Source of the DNA: Sporichthya polymorpha DSM 43042
Lineage (GTDB): Bacteria > Actinomycetota > Actinomycetes > Sporichthyales > Sporichthyaceae
Direction: 5' to 3'
NCBI RefSeq assembly: GCF_000384115.1
Contig: NZ_KB913029.1
Span: 4,935,057-4,999,056 of the forward strand
Length of the DNA stretch: 64,000 nucleotides
Each line of letters starts with the position of its first letter. The stretch's first letter is position 1. The position numbers were made by a program, and so were the translations under genes. Positions 59,090-64,000 of this stretch are shown in pieces. Below the pieces are notes generated by a model that saw only the letters and a list, made by a program, of their open reading frames with translations, searched no databases and had not been told where the DNA came from.

Positions 59090-60567
59090 CGCGGGTCGTC
59101 GGTGCTCCGCCGGAGCAGGACGAACTCGCCCCGCTCGAGGACGACCCCGTAACCCATCTCGCGGGCGAGCTCGGTGAACTCCTCCTGGTCCGCGAGCGAG
59201 TCGAAGGGCCAGTTCACCGGGTCGCTGCGGTCGACCGCGATCCACTCCGGGTTCGCCCGCGACAGCGGCGAGCCGAACACCGAGACCGCTGCCCGCGAGG
59301 TCAGCTGCGGGACCAGGCGGTTCGAGGCCTGCACCTGGGCGTCGTCGGGGATCGGTGCGAGGACGGCCCGGGCGTCGGCGGCGCGGGGGTCGGCGGTCCA
59401 GGTGCTCGGGCGGACGGCCGACCACAACGGGTGCGCCGGAACCAGGAGGGCGGTGACGACGGCGCTGATCGCGAGCGCCTCAGGGATCCGCGCCGGGCCC
59501 TGGTGCGCACGCAGACGCCGCAGCCCGTCGACGAAGGCGACGAACACGACCGGCATCAGCACGGCGCTGTAGTGGTAGCTGGTCCCCCAGTACAGCGCGT
59601 TGTCCGACGTCAGCCGCCACGCGAGCGTCGGCAGCACGAGCAGGAGCAGCGGTGAGCGCAGCGCGACCATCGCGGTCGGCGCGACCAGCAGGATGAGCAG
59701 CACGACCTTGGGCTCGTGCTCGAACAACCCGACGGTGACCCGCTCGAGGTGCGCGTCGAGGCCGCCACTGTCGTCGCTGCGGCGGTGCGAGCCCCACCAC
59801 GCCGAGAACGTGCCCGCCGGCGTGTTCGCCGGGAGCAGCCAGAAGACCTCGACGGCCGTGCCCGCGAGGCCGCCGACGACGGTCGCCAGGCCGAGCCGCC
59901 GGGCGCCGAACCACGCGACGAGCGCGCCGACGGCGGCAACGGTGAGGCCCAGGTCCTCCTTCACCAGCAGGAGCGGCAGCGCCCACAGGACCGCGGCCCG
60001 CAACCGCCGTTCGGCCAGGGCCACGACGCTGCCGGCCATCAGCGGGACGGCGAACATGACCTCGTGCGCGTCGAACCCGACGGCCTCGGCGATCCCCCAC
60101 GACAGCCCGTAGCCCAGGCCCACGACGACAGCGGCGGAGCGCCCCAGCACCTGCTGGGCGTACCGCGCGATCGGGACGACCGCGATCGCGAGCAGGAACG
60201 CCTGGGCGAGCAGGATCGTCACCGGCGACGGGAACACCCGGTACAGCGGGGCGAGCGCCGCGTACGCCGGGGAGAAGTGGTCCCCGAGCAGGTTGGCGTC
60301 GGGCCCCTCGACCTCGACGATCGGGGCGCCGCCGGACGCGAATCCGCGCACGGCCTGCTCGACGATCCCGAGGTCGAAGCCGGTGGTGCGGACGCGCTGG
60401 TGCAGGCGCACCGACACGACCGCGTAGAGCGCGAACAGCCCGGCGGCGAGGAACCAGGTCCAGGCGGTCCCGCCCGACGCGCGAGCGCCGGAATCCGGGG
60501 TCGGCGGGTCCGGGTGCGGCTGCCGCGGCAGCCCCGTCGAGTGCGCCGTCTGCGCCTCGGTCGCCAT
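59038..60567 (-). CDS. DUF2079 polytopic membrane protein
   Basis: Membrane protein of 509 aa with about 10 helices, a Pro-rich tail and an N-terminal cytoplasmic extension. DUF2079 motifs include TTGFDLGIVEQAVRGF, LLGDHFSPAYAALAPLYRV, and LGYGLSWGIAEAVGFDAHE. These resemble GT-C glycosyltransferases, but no activity has been shown. ATG 60567 has GAGGGG about 6 nt upstream. It is downstream of aat by 20 bp; the last 52 bp overlap the TusA-like gene tail to tail. Confidence 0.87.
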   Translation of the reverse strand: MATEAQTAHSTGLPRQPHPDPPTPDSGARASGGTAWTWFLAAGLFALYAVVSVRLHQRVRTTGFDLGIVEQAVRGFASGGAPIVEVEGPDANLLGDHFSPAYAALAPLYRVFPSPVTILLAQAFLLAIAVVPIARYAQQVLGRSAAVVVGLGYGLSWGIAEAVGFDAHEVMFAVPLMAGSVVALAERRLRAAVLWALPLLLVKEDLGLTVAAVGALVAWFGARRLGLATVVGGLAGTAVEVFWLLPANTPAGTFSAWWGSHRRSDDSGGLDAHLERVTVGLFEHEPKVVLLILLVAPTAMVALRSPLLLLVLPTLAWRLTSDNALYWGTSYHYSAVLMPVVFVAFVDGLRRLRAHQGPARIPEALAISAVVTALLVPAHPLWSAVRPSTWTADPRAADARAVLAPIPDDAQVQASNRLVPQLTSRAAVSVFGSPLSRANPEWIAVDRSDPVNWPFDSLADQEEFTELAREMGYGVVLERGEFVLLRRSTDDPRQFPPPPEPVPAPAEAG

Positions 60568-60587
60568 CGCCTGCCCCTCGGAACGCG

Positions 60588-61310
60588 TCAGGTCCCATCC
60601 AACCCCAGAGCCGGCGCGGGAGCGCGGACCCCGTCGTCGAAGGCGGGCGGCAGGGGCAGTTCCAGCGCGCGTTCCAGCCGCCGAAGGTACTCCGGCCGCG
60701 GCACGTCGACCGAGCCGAGCGTGCGGAGGTGGTCGGTCGTCCACTGGACGTCGAACAACCGCTGCGCCGCCGGCCCGTCCCCGGCCGCGAGCAGCTCACC
60801 GACGGCCGCCACCGCCGCCTTCGACGCGTCGGTGACGCGGTGGAACATCGACTCCCCCGCGAAGAACCCCCCGATCGCCAGGCCGAACAGCCCGCCGGCG
60901 AGCGCGCCGTCCGCGGTGCGGACCTCGACGCTGTGCGCCCACCCCAGGTCGTGCAGGCGCCGGTACGCGCCGCGCAGCGCCGGGGAGATCCAGCCGTGCG
61001 GCCGCCGCGGGTCGGCGCAGGCGGCGACGACCTCGTCGAAAGCGGAATTCACGGTGATCGTGAACCGGCGGCGGGTCCGCCGCAGCGACCGGCTGACGTG
61101 GACGCCGTCGACGGGCAGCACCCCGCGTGGGTCCGGGGACCACCAGCCCATCGGGCCGCGGCGGCTCTCCGGCATCGGGAAGATGCCCGACCGGTAGGCG
61201 GCCAGCAGCGTCCCCGGTTCCAGGTCCGCGCCCACGCCGACCAACCCGAGCGGGTCCGCGACCTCAACCGGGGGGAACGCCCAGGGCGTCGGCTCCGGCT
61301 CGACCGGCAC
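60588..61310 (-). CDS. aat: Leucyl/phenylalanyl-tRNA-protein transferase
   Basis: N-end rule transferase, 240 aa, that adds Leu or Phe to N-terminal Arg or Lys of proteins to mark them for ClpAP/S degradation. Motifs: LVGVGADLEPGTLLAAYRSG, GIFPMPES, WWSPDPRGVLP, RRFTITVNSAFDEVV, HGWISPALRGAY, GWAHSVEVRT, GGLFGLAIGGFFAGESMFHR and the C-terminal QWTTDHLRTLG. All are present and the length is normal. GTG start, 17 nt after the adenosine kinase stop. Confidence 0.95.
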   Translation of the reverse strand: MPVEPEPTPWAFPPVEVADPLGLVGVGADLEPGTLLAAYRSGIFPMPESRRGPMGWWSPDPRGVLPVDGVHVSRSLRRTRRRFTITVNSAFDEVVAACADPRRPHGWISPALRGAYRRLHDLGWAHSVEVRTADGALAGGLFGLAIGGFFAGESMFHRVTDASKAAVAAVGELLAAGDGPAAQRLFDVQWTTDHLRTLGSVDVPRPEYLRRLERALELPLPPAFDDGVRAPAPALGLDGT

Positions 61311-61327
61311 GCGGGCCCCGCCGGACG

Positions 61328-62314
61328 TCAGGCGGGCAGGCCCGCGAGGTGCGGCTCGACCTCCGCCGCGGCGTCCGACCCGTAGGCGGCACCGAAGCGC
61401 TTGAGGAAGCCCGCACGGTCGAGCGTGTACTCCTGCGTGCCGACGGTCTCGACGACGTGCGCGGCCAGCAGCGACCCCAGCTGCGCGCTGCGCTCGAGCC
61501 CGAGTTCCCAGCTCAGTCCGGCGAAGAAGCCGGCGCGGAAGGCGTCACCGACGCCGGTGGGCTCGAGGACCTTCTCCACGGCCGCGACCGGGACGTGGAT
61601 CGCCTCGTCGCCGCGACGCTGCACCCGGGCGCCGTCGGCACCCATCGTCATCACGCGGACCTCGACGCGCTCGGAGATCTCCGCGGCGCTCCACCCGGTC
61701 TTCTTCTCGACGACCGAGGCCTCGTACTCGTTGGTGAACAGGTAGCTCGCGCCGTTGATCAGGTTCCGGATCGCGTCGCCGTCGAGCCAGGCCACCTGCT
61801 GCGAGGGGTCGGCCGCGAACGGGATGCCGCGCTCCCGGCACTCCGCGGTGTGGCGGGCCATCGCCTCGGGGTCGTTCGCGCCGATCAGGACGACGTCGAG
61901 CCCGCCGACGCGGGCGGCGATCGGGCCGAGCTCGATCTCGCGGGCCTCGCTCATCGCGCCCGCGTAGAACGAGGCGATCTGGGCCTGGTCGCGGTCGGTC
62001 GTGCACACGAACCGGGCGGTGTGCTTGAGCTCGGAGACGTGGACCGAGGCGGTGTCGACGCCGTGGCGCTCCAGCCAGGAGCGGTACGGCTCGAAGTCCT
62101 CACCGACCGCGCCCACGAGCACCGGCTGCAGGCCCAGGCAGCCCATGCCGAACGCGATGTTCGCCGCCACGCCGCCGCGGCGGACCTCCAGGTCCTCGAC
62201 GAGGAACGAGAGCGAGACCTTCTCCAACTGGTCCGCGACGAGCGAGTCCGCGAACCGCCCCTCGAAGGTCATCAGGTGGTCGGTGGCGATCGAGCCGGTG
62301 ACGGCGATCTTCAC
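61328..62314 (-). CDS. adoK: PfkB-family kinase (adenosine kinase-like)
   Basis: Ribokinase-fold kinase of 328 aa. N terminus IAVTGSIATDHLMTFEGRF, the substrate-binding VRRGGVAANIAFGMGCLG, and the catalytic anion-hole LEPTGVGDAFRAGFFAGL with Asp near 258 are PfkB signatures. Overall layout and synteny agree with mycobacterial adenosine kinase (Rv2202c), also called CbhK, so adenosine salvage is likely though sugar kinase activity is not excluded. GTG 62314 has GAGGAG about 9 nt upstream. First gene of the adoK-aat-DUF2079 operon. Confidence 0.9.
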   Translation of the reverse strand: MKIAVTGSIATDHLMTFEGRFADSLVADQLEKVSLSFLVEDLEVRRGGVAANIAFGMGCLGLQPVLVGAVGEDFEPYRSWLERHGVDTASVHVSELKHTARFVCTTDRDQAQIASFYAGAMSEAREIELGPIAARVGGLDVVLIGANDPEAMARHTAECRERGIPFAADPSQQVAWLDGDAIRNLINGASYLFTNEYEASVVEKKTGWSAAEISERVEVRVMTMGADGARVQRRGDEAIHVPVAAVEKVLEPTGVGDAFRAGFFAGLSWELGLERSAQLGSLLAAHVVETVGTQEYTLDRAGFLKRFGAAYGSDAAAEVEPHLAGLPA

Positions 62315-62384
62315 GCGCGGAACTCCTCAGGCACGGGGTGCGGTCGCGCGGATGCGCACGCGGCACGAACGGGTGCGCTCAGGC

Positions 62385-62396
62385 TACCTGCAGGTA
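62385..62396. promoter_or_regulatory. 12-bp palindrome TACCTGCAGGTA upstream of adoK
   Basis: Perfect palindrome next to a TAGCCT -10-like box for adoK on the minus strand. It may be an operator; it lies 70 bp upstream of adoK and 77 bp upstream of the small plus-strand gene. Confidence 0.45.
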
Positions 62397-62473
62397 AGGG
62401 CTGGTTCCGCTTGCGCACAGCGCCTAGCGTGGCCCGCAGCGCACCTCGCCGAGCCCCCATCCGAGGAGGCGTC

Positions 62474-62677
62474 ATGGCCGATCCGCGTACGCCGACCACT
62501 GCGATGTCCGCCGCGCTCGCGCCGGGCCTGGAGTCCCTGTGCCGGGACGCCGAACGGCTCGCGACGACGTTCCCGCCGCCGCTGATCGAGAAGACCGGCT
62601 CGTGGCGGCCGGCCCCGTGGGACCTGGGCCCCGCGTCCGCCTGGCTCGCGCGGGGCATGCCGGCCGGCGTGCCCTAG
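62474..62677 (+). CDS. Small hypothetical protein
   Basis: 67 aa, supported by a strong GAGGAGG ribosome site 4 nt before the ATG and by a TAGCGT -10-like box at about 62424. It has an acidic helix (LESLCRDAERLATT) and a Pro/Trp-rich end (TGSWRPAPWDLGP). No membrane segment and no family recognised. Divergent from adoK. Confidence 0.55.
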   Translation: MADPRTPTTAMSAALAPGLESLCRDAERLATTFPPPLIEKTGSWRPAPWDLGPASAWLARGMPAGVP

Positions 62678-62712
62678 CCCGTTCGGGTGAGCCCGGCCAG
62701 GGGGCCGCTTGC

Positions 62713-63063
62713 TCAGTGGAAGCTGTCGCCGCAGGCGCAGCTGCCGGCCGCGTTCGGGTTGTCGATCGTGAAGCCCTGCTTCTCGATCGTGTCGACGAAG
62801 TCGATGGTGGCGCCGCCCAGGTAAGGGACGCTCATGCGGTCGACGACCACGCCGACGCCGTTGAAGTCGTGAACGACGTCGCCGTCGAGCGAGCGCTCGT
62901 CGAAGAAGAGCTGGTACCGCAGACCCGAGCAACCGCCGGGCTGGACCGCGATGCGCAGCTGGAGGTCCTCGCGACCTTCCGCTTCGAGCAGGTTCTTGAC
63001 CTTCGAGACCGCAGCGTCGGTCAGGACGACGCCGGTGGTGGTGGTCTCGCTGGATGCCGTCAT
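62713..63063 (-). CDS. erpA: ErpA/IscA-type iron-sulfur insertion protein
   Basis: A-type carrier protein of 116 aa that moves Fe-S clusters to target proteins. Ligand cysteines are in PGGCSGLRYQL (one) and GSCACGDSFH (two), in the usual C-x63-65-C-x-C arrangement. VVDRMSVPYLGGATIDFVD is a family element. ATG 63063 has AGGAG 7 nt upstream. Homologues in mycobacteria lie at the same place (Rv2204c). It connects with the cysteine desulfurase nearby as part of Fe-S supply. Confidence 0.95.
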   Translation of the reverse strand: MTASSETTTTGVVLTDAAVSKVKNLLEAEGREDLQLRIAVQPGGCSGLRYQLFFDERSLDGDVVHDFNGVGVVVDRMSVPYLGGATIDFVDTIEKQGFTIDNPNAAGSCACGDSFH

Positions 63064-63247
63064 GAAGTCGCTCCTGGCGTATGTACGGGTCCGGTCCGCA
63101 GGTGCGGAACACACCCATGCTGACACACGAGACCCCCGCCGGCATTCCCGTCGACCGTGGCGGACGAAGGCCTGTGCACAGAGTCACACGGTTTGCCCCG
63201 CCGGCCCGGGCGCGTCGGCGGAGGTCCGGCGGGTGCTCGTCCGCTGG

Positions 63248-64000
63248 TCAGCGGCGCGACCAGGCCCGCGCGACCCGCGCCGCGAGGGCCTCCAGGTGGA
63301 CCGCCGGCTCGGCCATCGCGGCCTCCGCGGACCCGGCGAGTTCCGCGACCGAGTAGGCCGACTCGACGCCGAGCGCGGCCATCTCCCGCCGCCCGACCTC
63401 GACCTGGCCCGCGAGGACGACGCAGGGGCGGGCCACCGACATCGCGAGCTCGGCGACGCCGGAAACGACCTTCCCCTGCAGGGACTGCCAGTCGAAACAA
63501 CCCTCGCCGGTGACGATCACGTCGACCGCCGCGGCCGCCGCCGTCAGGCCGGTCAACTCGATGACCCCCGCGATTCCGGGCACGCGGTGTGCCCCGAGCA
63601 GCAACAGTCCGTAGCCGAGACCGCCGGCGGCGCCCGCCCCGGCCGCGATCGCGAGCGAGCCGGTCATGTTGAGGCCGACGTCGGGCTGGGCGGCGCGGGC
63701 GAAGTGCTCGAGCGCGGCGTCCAGGCGCTGGACCTGGTCGTCGGTCGCGCCCTTCTGCGGGCCGAACACGGCGCTGGCCCCCCGCAGGCCCAGCAGCGGG
63801 CTGTCGACGTCGGAGGCGATGCGGACGTCGACGCCGGCGAGCCGCTCGCGGGCCGCGCTCAGGTCGAGGACGGCCGGGTCGAGCTCGCGCAGGGCCGCTC
63901 CCCCGCCGCGCAGGAGGTCGCCGGGCTGCGCGCCGAGCGCCGCGAGGGCCCCGGCGCCGCCGTCGTTCGTCCCGGACCCGCCGAGTCCGATCACCAGGGC
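63248..64000 (-). CDS. Glycerate kinase (N terminus outside window)
   Basis: C-terminal two thirds of a type 1 glycerate kinase (GlxK/GarK family, about 370 aa); 250 residues are visible and the gene runs off the right edge. The nucleotide motif IGLGGSGTNDGGAGAL is at the left end of the readable part, followed by VRIASDVDSPLLGLRGASAVFGPQKGA, and VIVTGEGCFDWQSLQGKVVSGVAE with the conserved GEG. Product is 2- or 3-phosphoglycerate. It follows erpA on the same strand by about 185 bp in reverse order. Confidence 0.92.
   Translation of the reverse strand, partial: ALVIGLGGSGTNDGGAGALAALGAQPGDLLRGGGAALRELDPAVLDLSAARERLAGVDVRIASDVDSPLLGLRGASAVFGPQKGATDDQVQRLDAALEHFARAAQPDVGLNMTGSLAIAAGAGAAGGLGYGLLLLGAHRVPGIAGVIELTGLTAAAAAVDVIVTGEGCFDWQSLQGKVVSGVAELAMSVARPCVVLAGQVEVGRREMAALGVESAYSVAELAGSAEAAMAEPAVHLEALAARVARAWSRR

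Overview
The window is chromosomal DNA of a high-GC actinobacterium. The evidence is pervasive GC-rich third positions, frequent GTG starts, many 4-nt ATGA/GTGA gene overlaps, a mraZ-rsmH-ftsL-ftsI-murE division cluster, a fused actinobacterial cytochrome bcc-aa3 gene set (ctaE-qcrCAB / ctaC-ctaD-ctaF), PimB-type mannosyltransferase, DUF3040 and DUF5304 proteins. From memory, the gene order from the lipid/acyltransferase genes through pimB, NlpC/P60, the DEDD exonuclease, trpD, ctaE, qcrCAB, ctaF, ctaC, adenosine kinase, erpA-like and glycerate kinase resembles the Mycobacterium tuberculosis Rv2181-Rv2205 block and the Streptomyces SCO2075-2160 area. The genus cannot be named from the sequence alone. 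No plasmid, phage, IS, CRISPR, tRNA or rRNA features were seen.

Layout. 1-5.24 kb (minus strand): start of the dcw cluster, transcribed from a mraZ promoter that carries four GTGGAG boxes at exact 10-bp spacing. 5.4-10.3 kb (plus): MoxR AAA ATPase, DUF58 protein and membrane transglutaminase. 10.3-24.2 kb: mixed metabolic genes (methyltransferase, glycerol kinase, GH63-like hydrolase, acyltransferase, esterase, ROK kinase, ArsA-family ATPase, SRPBCC protein, phosphoesterase, ABC exporter). 24.4-30.5 kb: the most unusual unit, a roughly 1,200-residue protein with an N-terminal receiver-like domain, Pro/Ala-rich linkers, long Ala/Lys/Glu coiled coils and a C-terminal GAF-like domain, followed by a NarL-type sensor kinase and response regulator. 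30.7-36.5 kb: a Flp-pilin-like small protein and a minus-strand operon of SPFH protein, K+/H+ antiporter, frameshifted SLC13/ArsB-type permease and a fused SecDF. 36.6-41.6 kb: pimB, two metalloprotease-like membrane genes and an NlpC/P60 hydrolase preceded by a ydaO-type (c-di-AMP) riboswitch. 42-48.9 kb: exonuclease/GIY-YIG fusion, rhomboid protease, stand-alone RAM domain protein, M15 peptidase, lipoprotein, trpD and a degenerate receiver protein.

49-57.5 kb holds the respiratory supercomplex: ctaE-qcrC-qcrA-qcrB on the plus strand, ctaC-ctaD-ctaF convergent on the minus strand, separated by a bidirectional terminator, palindromic repeats and a tail-anchored membrane protein. 57.6-59.1 kb encodes a cysteine desulfurase coupled to a TusA-like sulfur carrier. 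59-64 kb encodes a DUF2079 membrane protein, Aat transferase, a PfkB/adenosine kinase, an ErpA-like iron-sulfur carrier and the 3' part of a glycerate kinase. Several genes (glpK, the GH63-like gene, the esterase, the DEDD exonuclease, ctaE, the cysteine desulfurase, the phosphoesterase, DUF58) have a TANNNT-like -10 box 6-7 nt before the start codon, so they are probably transcribed without a leader.
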